Shown here one piece after another: positions 27,685 through 36,362 of a DNA stretch of 49,902 nt (position 1 is the stretch's first letter; every line of letters starts with the position of its first letter). Below the pieces are notes generated by a model. The model was given only the letters and a program-made list of their open reading frames with translations. It was not told the DNA's origin and did not search any database. Both the position numbers and the translations under genes were made by a program. This DNA comes from Singulisphaera sp. (GTDB taxonomy: Bacteria; Planctomycetota; Planctomycetia; Isosphaerales; Isosphaeraceae): contig DAIDJG010000569.1 in the NCBI GenBank assembly GCA_027451445.1, forward strand, positions 1 to 49,902. The letters run 5' to 3'.

Positions 27685-28875
27685 TCAGCCCAGGAATCGC
27701 TCGAGGGCATCGAACCCCTTCTCGAGCGTGCGCATATCGGTCGCAAACGAGAGCCTTGCATAGCCCTCTGCCCCGAAGGCCGCGCCCATGACCAAAGCCA
27801 CGTGCGCCGAGGCGAGCGCGGTGAGGCAGAACTCGGTGGAATTCGTCACAACCTTACCGCCCAGCGTTCGGCCGAAATGGGCCGATACGTTCATGAACGC
27901 GTAGAACGCGCCACCGGGAGGAATACACGTCACGTTCGGCAAAGCCGCGATCCGTTCCAGCACGTACGCCCTGCGCTTGGTGAACTGCTCCTTCATCGCG
28001 ACGACCGAGTCCTGGGGCCCGTTGATGGCCTCAAGTGCAGCCCACTGGCTGACGGAGCACGGGTTACTCGTTTCCTGGCTCTGCAGGTCACCCATGAACT
28101 TCGCCACCGCGAGCGGGGCGATCGCCCAACCGATTCGCCACCCGGTCATCGCGTAAGTTTTACTCACGCCGGAAATCGTGATCGTTCGTTCGGCCAGTGC
28201 CGGTCTCAGAGTGGCAAAACACGTTGGCTGTTCGCCATTGTAAGTCAATTGCTCGTAGATCTCGTCTGACAGGACTCCGACCTGCGTTTTCAGCACGGCG
28301 TCAGCTAAAGCTTCGAGCTCCCCCCGCGAATAGACGACGCCGGTGGGGTTCGATGGGCTGTTGATCATGAGAAGTTTGCTGCGAGGGGTGACGGCGGCTG
28401 AGAACTGCTCAGGCGTCAGCTTGAACCCGCTTGATTCGGGCGTCTCGATGATGATCGGGGTGGCGCCAGTCAGCTTGACCAGGTCGGAGTAGCTCACCCA
28501 GTAGGGCGCGGGGATGATCACCTCATCTCCGGGCCCGCACACCGCCATGAGCGCGTTGTGGATCGAATGTTTCGCGCCATTGGAAATCACCGTCTGCGCG
28601 GCCTGTGTCGGTAACCCGTGGCGCTTGGTATAGAGGTCGGCGAGCGCCTGGCGCAGCTCCGGGATGCCCGCCGGAGGCGTGTAATGAGTCTGGCCCGATT
28701 GCATCGCCCGCCGGGCAGCTTCCTGGATGTTATCCGGAGTCGGGAAGTCCGGCTCGCCCAGCGCAAAGTCGAGGACGGCAATTCCTTCGGCTTTCAGGCG
28801 CTTTGCTTCGGCTGCCATCATGAGGGTTGCCGAAGGTGCAATCAGATTTGACCGTTCTGCAAGTGCCAAGGGCAT
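27685..28875 (-). CDS. Class I PLP aminotransferase (aspartate aminotransferase-like)
   Basis: A 396-residue protein from ATG 28875 (MPLALAERSN). The ten residues upstream in frame look non-coding. Fold-type I features are clear: LDFALGEPDFPTP near residues 35-47, SNGAKHSIHNAL, the PYWVSY loop, INSPSNPTGVVY, SDEIYEQLTYNG, and SGVSKTYAMTGWRIGW with PLP Lys239. This is the sub-family Iβ/Iγ seen in aspartate aminotransferases of thermophiles and planctomycetes. It interconverts aspartate and oxaloacetate with 2-oxoglutarate/glutamate. Prephenate- or aromatic-aminotransferase activity is possible, since this sub-family is broad. Confidence 0.93.
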   Translation of the reverse strand: MPLALAERSNLIAPSATLMMAAEAKRLKAEGIAVLDFALGEPDFPTPDNIQEAARRAMQSGQTHYTPPAGIPELRQALADLYTKRHGLPTQAAQTVISNGAKHSIHNALMAVCGPGDEVIIPAPYWVSYSDLVKLTGATPIIIETPESSGFKLTPEQFSAAVTPRSKLLMINSPSNPTGVVYSRGELEALADAVLKTQVGVLSDEIYEQLTYNGEQPTCFATLRPALAERTITISGVSKTYAMTGWRIGWAIAPLAVAKFMGDLQSQETSNPCSVSQWAALEAINGPQDSVVAMKEQFTKRRAYVLERIAALPNVTCIPPGGAFYAFMNVSAHFGRTLGGKVVTNSTEFCLTALASAHVALVMGAAFGAEGYARLSFATDMRTLEKGFDALERFLG

Positions 28876-29443
28876 CGTTCCGCCTCGCTCCCGACAAGAA
28901 CCCAACTCGGCGGGCGTGGCCGCCTCTCCACCTTATCCACGGAGAATGCCCAGCGTAACAAGGTTCGGAGCCCGCGTCACGTCGTTCCTGCTTGGCGAAT
29001 GTTCAACCGAAGAGGACGTCGAGCGTTTGGTCTCATCCACCGTCGGCACGCGCCCTGAGCGTACGGCGGTTCGATCCGCCGGTAATTTTTCCGTGCGTTT
29101 TTTCTTTTACCCAAGTTTGCTGGCCCATTTGCCCAAGGTCGACCGAGGTGATAAGATATGCTGGCCTGGCAAGTGGTGACGGACGATCCGTTCCTCCACT
29201 ACATTATTAGTGGTAATTGGTCGATTTGGACCAGCCGGAGGTCGATCCCAAGGGAGTAGGGTGCAGCGCTCGTTCGAGTTTGTGCGGTCGAGAGTAGTGG
29301 CCAATGGTCAATCGCAGTCGTCGGCTCCCGCAAAGTGGTTTTCAGGGTCGTTCCGACAGGAGGCGGAAACGGCCTGGGCGTGAGGGTCGATGATTCGCCC
29401 ACGACTTCTATGAGTTGGCAGCTTCTGAGGGGTGGGGGATCAC
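28876..29443. other. Divergent intergenic region, aminotransferase / ketoacyl synthase
   Basis: About 570 bp without a recognisable gene. It contains a candidate extended -10 promoter (29129-29157) for the ketoacyl synthase and a leader of more than 250 nt. No hairpin or riboswitch motif was recognised. Confidence 0.5.
29129..29157 (+). promoter_or_regulatory. Candidate promoter upstream of the ketoacyl synthase
   Basis: TTGCCC (29129-29134), a 17-bp spacer and TAAGAT (29152-29157) preceded by TGA (extended -10) form the candidate. It lies about 280 bp before the start codon. Confidence 0.4.
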
Positions 29444-30724
29444 ATGCGTCGTGTGATGGTCACCGGCATTGGAGTGGTTTCGCCGAACGGGATCGGGCGT
29501 CGCGCGTTCAGCGATGCGATCTTAGAGGGGCGGTCGGGCGTCAGCTACATCGAGAGCTTCGACACGACCGGGCTCCCCATCAAGATCGCAGGCGAGGTTA
29601 AGAACTTCGACGTTTTACCGTACCTGGGCGAACATAAGAAGAACGTGAAGCTCATGAGCCGCGCTGTCGGCTTCGCAGTCGGCGCGGCTTCTCTCGCGGT
29701 CGAAGATTCCGGCATCGACGCGAACAAGCTGGATCCCTCCCGTTTTGGCGTGTGTATGGGGACGGGAATCACTCCGGTCGACGTCGAAGAACTCGTCGGC
29801 CCGATCGCGCACGGTCTGGGGACGGATGGCGCGTTTGATATGAGTCGGTTCTCAATGGCCCGGGCGGAGTCAATCTTCCCACTGTGGCTGCTCCGGCACC
29901 TGCCGAACATGGCGGCGGCCCACATCTCGATCCTGCACCATGCGATGGGCCCAAACAACACGATCGTCACCGCCTGCGCGGCGGGGACGCAGGCCGTGGG
30001 CGAGGCGTTCCGACTGATCGCGCGGGGCGACGCGGACGTGATGCTCGCCGGAGGCTGCGACAGCCGGCTTGATCCGCAATTGCTCGTCGCGTACAACGCG
30101 ATGAAGACGGTCAGTTCGTCGTCGCGGTCACCAGAGCAGGTCTCCCGGCCATTTGATGGAGAGCGCGACGGGTTCGTGCTGGGCGAGGGGGCTGCGGTAC
30201 TCGTACTGGAGAGCCTCCGAAGTGCGCGGCGACGTAAGGCCACCATCTATGCCGAGGTGACGGGATACGGTTCGTCGTTCGACGCGTACGGCATCACCCG
30301 TCCCGAGCCCGAAGGCAAAGGCGCCGCGCTGTCGATGACTGCGGCGATGCGAGAGGCGCGTCTGGACCCTGCGGACGTCGACTACATCAACGCCCACGGG
30401 ACGAGCACACGGCTAAATGACCTCATGGAAACGGTCGCTGTGAAACGCGTGTTCGGCCACCGTGCCGCTTCGATCCCGATGAGCTCCCAGAAATCGATGG
30501 TTGGGCACCTCATCGGCGCCTCCGGCGCACTCGAAGCGGCCGCAACGGCCCTTTCGCTCGAGCAAGGCGTCGTGCCCCCGACGATCAATCAGGAGAAACC
30601 CGACCCGCACTGCGACCTCGACTACGTGCCGAACACCGCGCGCGAGATTTCGCTGCGAACCGCAATCTCCAACAGCTTCGGATTCGGCGGCCAGAACGCA
30701 TCGCTGGTGATGGCTCGCGTGTAG
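29444..30724 (+). CDS. Beta-ketoacyl-ACP synthase (FabF/KAS II family), paralog 1
   Basis: A 426-residue protein from ATG 29444. A GTG at 29432 is possible, but the conserved RRVMVTGIGVVSPNG starts here, with a G-rich site upstream. The Cys-His-His triad is intact: Cys178 in TACAAGTQA, His318 in NAHGTSTRLND and His355 in SMVGHLIGASG. The final GFGGQNASLV motif is present. It condenses malonyl-ACP with acyl-ACP to lengthen fatty acids. It is not next to other fab genes, and a second, clearly different paralog lies at 44531-45784. The segment ARAESIFPLWLLRHLPNMAAAH is typical of synthases found in polyketide- or lipid-specific gene sets. A specialised role is therefore as likely as general fatty-acid synthesis. 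Confidence 0.93.
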   Translation: MRRVMVTGIGVVSPNGIGRRAFSDAILEGRSGVSYIESFDTTGLPIKIAGEVKNFDVLPYLGEHKKNVKLMSRAVGFAVGAASLAVEDSGIDANKLDPSRFGVCMGTGITPVDVEELVGPIAHGLGTDGAFDMSRFSMARAESIFPLWLLRHLPNMAAAHISILHHAMGPNNTIVTACAAGTQAVGEAFRLIARGDADVMLAGGCDSRLDPQLLVAYNAMKTVSSSSRSPEQVSRPFDGERDGFVLGEGAAVLVLESLRSARRRKATIYAEVTGYGSSFDAYGITRPEPEGKGAALSMTAAMREARLDPADVDYINAHGTSTRLNDLMETVAVKRVFGHRAASIPMSSQKSMVGHLIGASGALEAAATALSLEQGVVPPTINQEKPDPHCDLDYVPNTAREISLRTAISNSFGFGGQNASLVMARV

Positions 30725-30963
30725 CGTTCTCGATGAACGCAGGGCGAATTTCTGCGAAAGCGCGGAACCAAAAGCGCGCGCAGTCGCTCCCATTTTGCGT
30801 TTACTGATCGACCCGCCCCGACGGTGAATCAGCATCGACTGCACGATTGCGATGGTGAGTTTTCGGCGATCGGTTAAAGTACGCGTCACGTGACTCCCAC
30901 TCGGACTTCGTTCATGTCCCCCGAGTGGTGTTCTGGACGGCTTCACGATTCACCGATCGGCTG

Positions 30964-33906
30964 ATGCGCGAAGGATTGCGCGGATTCGCGTGGTTTGTCC
31001 TGGCGATTGGGATCATTGGAGTCGGATTCTCCGACGCCCAGGACGTCCCGGTACGTCCGTCGGATCAGCGGCCGCGATTGACCATTCCTCCCGGCTTGCC
31101 CCGTTATCAGATCGCCGCTCGGCTTGAGCTCGATCGCAGACAAGTGGTTGCCCATCAAGCGGTTGAATTTACGAACCGAACGCAGGTACCGGCACGCGAG
31201 CTCGTGTTCCACGTTTATCCACGTTATCGGGTCGAGGACAAGGACAAGAAGAGCCTCTCCAAAACTCTCGAAGTGTTACGACTTAGCCCGGACGAGGCGA
31301 TGGACCCGGAGGGCCGGCGCCTCGCCGTATCGAGCGTTCGGGTCGCTGGTCAGAGCGTACCTTTCGACTTTGATCCGAGGGTCGACACAATCATGAGCGT
31401 GCCGCTCCCGCGCGAGGTGGCACCCGGAGAGAAGGTTGTCGCGGAGATCGATTACATCGTCGACCTTTCGGAATTCTGGGGCCGCTGGGGACATCATCGG
31501 AGCATCACGTACCTGCTCAACTGGTATCCCGTTCTGGCACATCACGATGACAAAGGCTGGGAGCGGACCCCTTTCGTCCCGTGGCACCAGCCTTGGCACC
31601 AGGAAGCGGGGCATTACACAGTGCAGTTCGACCTTCCCGAGGGACAGGTCGTTGCATCGACCGGAAAGATCACCCGCGTCGAACACCGCCCGAGGGGTCG
31701 CCAGAACGTCACCATCGTCGCCAGGCCCGCGCGAGACTTTGCGTTTGTGTGTTCTGATCGTTTTGAGGTCCGCGAACGTCAGGTCGGTGCTACGCGCGTG
31801 AGAGTGCTTGCTTTTCCCGAACATGCGTCGAACGCCGAGCACGTGATGGAGTACGCGTCCGAGGTCATCCCGCTCTATGAAAGCTGGTTCGGCCCGTATT
31901 ACGACGATGAATTCGAGGTGGCCCCTTCGTTCTTCGGCTGGAACGGCAACGAATGCTCGGGCCTGGTCCTGCTTGACGATCGCGTTATGCGCATTCCGTC
32001 CGCAGGCGCCCGCTACCTCGACCACCTCGTCACGCACGAAACGCTGCACCAGTGGTTCTGGAACGTTGTCGGCACCGACGGCTACGCCGAGACGTTCATG
32101 GATGAAGGGATTGTCAACGGGATCACGGCGATCCGCCTTGATCTGAAATACGGCCGGAACGCTCCCTTGATCACATGGCAGCGCAACATTCGGTGGCTGC
32201 CGACGATCGGGCGTGAGGACCTGCGACTCGCCGGTTATTACGGCTGGCGTGCCCGCGGCAACAACGGGCCGGTGATCCAGGACCTCGCGGCGATGAAGAA
32301 TCTGGGGGCGCTTTTCAGCCTCGCCTATGACCGCGGCGGCAAGGTCATCGGAATGATTTATAACCGGCTGGGACCGGACCGGTTCAACGCCTTCTTCCGA
32401 AGGATCTACTTCGACTTCGCCTACAAGACGTTTCACTACGGCGATCTCAAGCGCGAGCTCGTCGAATTCGACCCGGAGGGCGACTGGGCGCGGTTCCTGG
32501 ACGGCTGGCTCATCGAGCATAAAGACACCGACTGGGCGCTCGTCGGAGTTCACGACGGCACGCCGACGCTCCGTAGTACGCAACGCGAGGTGGTCGTCGA
32601 GCTCCAGCAGAAAGGTTCGATGATTGAACCAACCGTCGTGCTCTGTCGGTGCGGGGACACCGACCTGCGGGTGCCGATCTGGCCTGACCGCGGCAGTTAC
32701 AATGTCCCAGGCGCTCGAGTCGAACACGACGATAAATCCGACCGCTGGGTCATACGCGTTCAAGCGCCAGCGGCTCCGAACCAGGTGCTGGTCGATCCGG
32801 ACCACGCGCTTCTCGATGCGGTTCCCGATAACAATCGCTGGAGGCCGGAGGTCTCGTGGCGGGTCACGCCGTTCATGACCCCGCTCGACGAGTCCGGCCA
32901 GTTCCAGGCCTATGATCGGCCATCGATCGTCGCCGGTCCGTTCATCGACCAGTATGCGCGCGGTGGGTTCAAAGTCGGCTTGCAACGTATCGACAAATGG
33001 CAAATCACCGCATGGGCTGGAACCGAGCCGGCGCTGAGGGAGGCGATCTTTGGCGGCCAGGCCACCCTCTTTCATTTTCCCTGGCCGAGTTGGTCGGCGG
33101 GGCTGTTTTACGAGGAGGGCCTCTATAACTGGTACAACGACCAACGGCACTCCGGCGGTCGTGCGTTCCTGCGTTATCGATTGCTCGAGTCGACGAGTTT
33201 TCTGACGGATGACCAGGGCTTCGCCGAGCTCTACTTCGGCACCGGCTGGGAATTCTGGGCCGGCGACGACGGACGCCCGATCCAGACCGGCCAACTCCGC
33301 GCGTTCGGCGGCCGGTTCCACTTGAGCACACTCTTTCCATATTGGGACCCTGTCGAGGGTTACGTCGTCGATGCATCCGCCGAGTACGGCAATAAGGCAT
33401 TCGGATCGAATTTCGATTACACGCGGGCCACGCTTGAATACGGCATCGTGCGAGCGCTCCCGACCTGGTCCGGCGAGCGTTCCAAAAGCCGAATCGCAAT
33501 ACGCGGGTACGGCGGCTTTGGATCCCCCGATAACCTCGACCTCTTCCGTCTTGGTGGCGGACGGCGGCTACGCGCGCTCGACCTCAGTCAGAATCTGGGC
33601 AGCTCGGTCTGGCTCGCCACGGTGGAGTGGCGTTACCCGCTCTGGCAGGAGCTTGACCAGGACCTTCTCGACCATGTGCTCTGTCTCAAGAACCTCGTCG
33701 GTGCCGTGTTCTTTGACGTGGGCCAGTCGTATTTTGCCGGCCGCTGGGCACCGGTGGTCTTCGGACCCGGGGTGGGGATCCGGATCGACACGGCACTCTT
33801 CGCCTTCCTCGAGCGCGCGACGATCCGAATCGATATCGCACAACCCGTAGGGCTGAACCGAGCGCTTGGCCCGGTCCTTTGGTTTGGTCTCAACCAGGTC
33901 TTTTGA
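30964..33906 (+). CDS. M1-type zinc peptidase fused to an Omp85-like outer-membrane barrel
   Basis: About 980 residues. ATG 30964 begins a clean signal peptide (MREGLRGFAWFVLAIG). GTG 30925 upstream is also possible and is used for the numbering here. The N-terminal half is M1 peptidase-like, with a beta-rich domain and then the zinc site HETLH (His371, Glu372, His375) followed 18 residues later by Glu394 in FMDEGI, the gluzincin spacing. The half ends with VLVDPDHALLD. The C-terminal ~310 residues are alternating amphipathic strands with FRLGGGRRLRAL and VWLATVEWRYPLW, resembling the Omp85/BamA barrel. The chain ends in phenylalanine (LWFGLNQVF), as outer-membrane beta-signals do. No POTRA repeats are seen. 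I infer an outer-membrane protein carrying its own peptidase domain. The usual M1 aminopeptidase motif GxMEN is replaced by NECSGL, so specificity is uncertain. Confidence 0.82.
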   Translation: MREGLRGFAWFVLAIGIIGVGFSDAQDVPVRPSDQRPRLTIPPGLPRYQIAARLELDRRQVVAHQAVEFTNRTQVPARELVFHVYPRYRVEDKDKKSLSKTLEVLRLSPDEAMDPEGRRLAVSSVRVAGQSVPFDFDPRVDTIMSVPLPREVAPGEKVVAEIDYIVDLSEFWGRWGHHRSITYLLNWYPVLAHHDDKGWERTPFVPWHQPWHQEAGHYTVQFDLPEGQVVASTGKITRVEHRPRGRQNVTIVARPARDFAFVCSDRFEVRERQVGATRVRVLAFPEHASNAEHVMEYASEVIPLYESWFGPYYDDEFEVAPSFFGWNGNECSGLVLLDDRVMRIPSAGARYLDHLVTHETLHQWFWNVVGTDGYAETFMDEGIVNGITAIRLDLKYGRNAPLITWQRNIRWLPTIGREDLRLAGYYGWRARGNNGPVIQDLAAMKNLGALFSLAYDRGGKVIGMIYNRLGPDRFNAFFRRIYFDFAYKTFHYGDLKRELVEFDPEGDWARFLDGWLIEHKDTDWALVGVHDGTPTLRSTQREVVVELQQKGSMIEPTVVLCRCGDTDLRVPIWPDRGSYNVPGARVEHDDKSDRWVIRVQAPAAPNQVLVDPDHALLDAVPDNNRWRPEVSWRVTPFMTPLDESGQFQAYDRPSIVAGPFIDQYARGGFKVGLQRIDKWQITAWAGTEPALREAIFGGQATLFHFPWPSWSAGLFYEEGLYNWYNDQRHSGGRAFLRYRLLESTSFLTDDQGFAELYFGTGWEFWAGDDGRPIQTGQLRAFGGRFHLSTLFPYWDPVEGYVVDASAEYGNKAFGSNFDYTRATLEYGIVRALPTWSGERSKSRIAIRGYGGFGSPDNLDLFRLGGGRRLRALDLSQNLGSSVWLATVEWRYPLWQELDQDLLDHVLCLKNLVGAVFFDVGQSYFAGRWAPVVFGPGVGIRIDTALFAFLERATIRIDIAQPVGLNRALGPVLWFGLNQVF

Positions 33907-33948
33907 GGCCACGTGATCGGGGCTACTTCGTGCCGGACGAGTCCTTTT

Positions 33949-33977
33949 TTGACAACTCGACGGGTGAGACATAGGTT
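33949..33977 (+). promoter_or_regulatory. Promoter candidate for the FHA-PilZ gene
   Basis: A perfect TTGACA (33949-33954) and TAGGTT (33972-33977) are 17 bp apart. The site lies about 170 bp before ATG 34144. Confidence 0.4.
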
Positions 33978-34143
33978 TCAGTCGACAGGGCGGGAGAGAC
34001 CACAGCCTGGAAGGCGACCCCAGACACCGGCGCCCGCACCGACGCGTGGTCCCTTTTCAGTGGCCAACCGCGGTCTCCTGTGCGCTGTCGTCGTACGTCA
34101 TCACCAAGGATCTCACGGTGCGTCCTGCCACGAGCTTCAATCG

Positions 34144-35703
34144 ATGAACTCATTCCTGGAAGCCGCCGGGGTGGTCAGCCCCTGGCAATTGAGCATCGAG
34201 AGCCAGTCGGCTCCCAAGGTTACCTGCCCATCATTTAGCACGCCCTTCGTCGTAATTGGGCGGGAATCCAATTCGGATCTATGCCTCGCGCACAAAGACG
34301 TCAGCGAGCGCCACGCCCTGTTACAATGGATCGATGGGCATCTCTATGTGGTCGACCTGGGGAGCCGTAACGGCGTTCTCTGGGAAGGGCAACGCCAGCG
34401 CTCGGGATGGCTGGCTCCCGGTAGTACGATTCGGATCGGTCCCTATCGAATTGGTCTTTCGCCCGGGTCGGTTCCCTTGGACCGCGCGCAGCCCCCACGC
34501 CTCGATGATCCTACGTTCCAGGAAGTCGCGCTCGATATCAAGCTCCGCGGCATCCGTTCCATCGAAGGACGGGTGCAGGGCCGTTTCGCGCTTTTGGGGA
34601 GCGCCGCCGAGTGTGACGTGCGACTGCTTGACCCGACGGTGGCCACCTATCACTGCGCGATCGTGAATACGGCGCAAGGCGTTTGGCTGGTCGACCTGCT
34701 GGCACCCCAGGGCGGGACCATCGTTAATCATGAGGAAGTGCGCTGTGTTTGTCTCACCGAGGGTGCGACCTTTGAAGTCGGTCGTTCGGCGATCCGCGTC
34801 GCGGGAGCCGAAGCGGCCGCGACACGTTCAATGCCGGAAGTGGCCGTCCCTGAACCCGTCGTGACCCGGTCGACTCAAGAGAACGCACCCGTCGCGGTCG
34901 AGCTTGCTCCCGCGGTGACGCTCCCGACGGACGTGCGTCCGTCGGCGATTCCTTCACCGCACCTTCCACCCGTCCACGAAGTCGCCGCCGTGTCCGCGCC
35001 GAAGATCTCCCAGGGCTTGGGTCGCAGCGCTGCGCTGCCGTGGAGTCGGCATCGGGGTGCCGGTGCCTCGAGCCGGAAATCGTTGTGGGACGAGCCCGCA
35101 GCGGCCGACGAGACAGCGCCCGATCCAACTCGATGGGTTAAATCGCGGCCGCCGCAACGAATTGAGCCCGAATCCGTGGATAGCCGGACCGGAAAGGACC
35201 GGAGAACGTCATGCCGGTATTCCATCAACAATCGGCGCGCCGAGATTTCCTGGTTTGACGCAAACCCTGCGCCGGCTCTGGAGCTGAAATCGAAGAGCGC
35301 GGAGCCGAGCGTGTTCTCGCCGATCCTCTCGCGGATCCCCGGATTCCGGGGTGCGGCAACGGCTCTGGCGGCCCGTGACGCTGTCGAACCGATCGAAGAG
35401 GAGAAACCGATCGGGCGCGAGGCGATCCAGAACCGTACTGTGGTCGTGTCACTCGTCGACGTCAGTCACGCCGGTCTCGCCGTCCTGAGCCCGGCGGTGC
35501 CTCCCCGAGGAGAGCGTGTCTGGTTCCGGCTCGAAAACTCCGAAAACCCGGATTGGATCGAACTGACCACCGTGGGCGCATCGACGACGCCGGAGCAACT
35601 GCACCTGGTACGCTTTGCATTCCGTGAATCATGTCCATATGATTTGTTTAAGTCATTGGTATTTGAAAGAATTTCCGCGAGGACGGAGGACCGGCCGGAG
35701 TGA
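34144..35703 (+). CDS. Two FHA domains plus C-terminal PilZ-like domain
   Basis: A 519-residue protein from ATG 34144 (MNSFLEAAG). The open frame extends further upstream, but that part reads as non-coding. FHA 1 (~25-105) has VIGRESNSDLCL, SERHALLQ and DLGSRNG, the three core motifs for phosphothreonine binding. FHA 2 (~125-210) is weaker (LLGSAAECDVRL, ATYHCAIV, LLAPQGGTIVN): the Ser/Arg of the second motif is replaced, so binding may be lost. A long proline/alanine-rich linker follows. The last ~120 residues hold a PilZ-like domain with DRRTSCRY (RxxxR-like) and VSLVDVSHAGLAVLS (DxSxxG). The domain order couples Ser/Thr-kinase signalling to cyclic-di-GMP binding. It ends with CPYDLFKSLVFE, matched in the next gene. 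Confidence 0.85.
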   Translation: MNSFLEAAGVVSPWQLSIESQSAPKVTCPSFSTPFVVIGRESNSDLCLAHKDVSERHALLQWIDGHLYVVDLGSRNGVLWEGQRQRSGWLAPGSTIRIGPYRIGLSPGSVPLDRAQPPRLDDPTFQEVALDIKLRGIRSIEGRVQGRFALLGSAAECDVRLLDPTVATYHCAIVNTAQGVWLVDLLAPQGGTIVNHEEVRCVCLTEGATFEVGRSAIRVAGAEAAATRSMPEVAVPEPVVTRSTQENAPVAVELAPAVTLPTDVRPSAIPSPHLPPVHEVAAVSAPKISQGLGRSAALPWSRHRGAGASSRKSLWDEPAAADETAPDPTRWVKSRPPQRIEPESVDSRTGKDRRTSCRYSINNRRAEISWFDANPAPALELKSKSAEPSVFSPILSRIPGFRGAATALAARDAVEPIEEEKPIGREAIQNRTVVVSLVDVSHAGLAVLSPAVPPRGERVWFRLENSENPDWIELTTVGASTTPEQLHLVRFAFRESCPYDLFKSLVFERISARTEDRPE

Positions 35704-35758
35704 TTTCGCTCTGTCCGATCGGATTCCTCGACGTCCTTGAGCATGTGGGAGGTTGACG

Positions 35759-36199
35759 ATGGGAGTGCAGCAGAAGAAAAGCCATGTCCAGCCGTCGACG
35801 CTCCCTTCCGGTCAGGACGACCGCCGGAGTGTGTGTCGTTACACGGTCGTTCTCGATCAATGCTGGCTCGGATGGTGGGACGGAGCGACATTCATCACGA
35901 CGGCCGGTCGCATTGTCGACCTCAGCCTGCGCGGTGCTCTGCTTGAAGTGGAGGCGCTGCCGGCGACCGAGCAGAGCGTGTGGCTGTGTCCTCCCGGTAC
36001 ATCAACTCCTGAGTGGCTCGAAGCGCGTCTGGTTCAGTCGAAGAAGAAACTTCTCGGCCCGCGGCATGTTCGGATTGCCTTCCTCCGGATCTTCCCATAC
36101 GAGTACTTCAAGGCGCTGGTCTACGGTTCGGGTTCGTCCAGTCCTCGGCAAGTGCCCGAGAAGGCGGAAGAAGAGCAGTTCGAACCGGAAGAGTGGTGA
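35759..36199 (+). CDS. Small PilZ domain protein
   Basis: A 146-residue protein from ATG 35759 with GGGAGG upstream. It has the PilZ signature pair: DDRRSVCRY (RxxxR) near residue 20 and VDLSLRGALLEV (DxSxxG) near residue 55. The end, FPYEYFKALVYG, closely mirrors the end of the preceding FHA-PilZ protein, so the two PilZ modules are probably related by duplication. PilZ domains bind cyclic di-GMP and change conformation to act on a partner. It lies 55 bp behind the FHA gene and should be co-transcribed. The acidic tail (EKAEEEQFEPEEW) is unusual and may be a contact site. Confidence 0.88.
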   Translation: MGVQQKKSHVQPSTLPSGQDDRRSVCRYTVVLDQCWLGWWDGATFITTAGRIVDLSLRGALLEVEALPATEQSVWLCPPGTSTPEWLEARLVQSKKKLLGPRHVRIAFLRIFPYEYFKALVYGSGSSSPRQVPEKAEEEQFEPEEW

Positions 36200-36270
36200 T
36201 CCAAGCTTGAGGATTGAGGCCGTCTCTTCGAGGGAGCGAGTGGTGGTCCATCGCGCTGACGTGTCCTCCG

Positions 36271-36300
36271 TTGTGGGGGTCGGGTTCGAACCTGTATGAT
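36271..36300 (+). promoter_or_regulatory. Promoter candidate for the APC permease, followed by an inverted repeat
   Basis: TTGTGG (36271-36276), an 18-bp spacer and TATGAT (36295-36300) form the candidate. A 7-bp inverted repeat (36309-36315 with 36324-36330) lies at the expected transcription start and could be an operator or leader hairpin. Confidence 0.4.
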
Positions 36301-36362
36301 GTCGCCTCGGCCGGTTACGGGTGACCGGCCTTAACTCGCCATTCATCCGGGCCTTCCTCCCC

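Noticed and set aside
31276-33321. 681-codon minus-strand frame
   Set aside because: It is antisense to the peptidase-barrel gene. The plus strand has the zinc site and the barrel signature.
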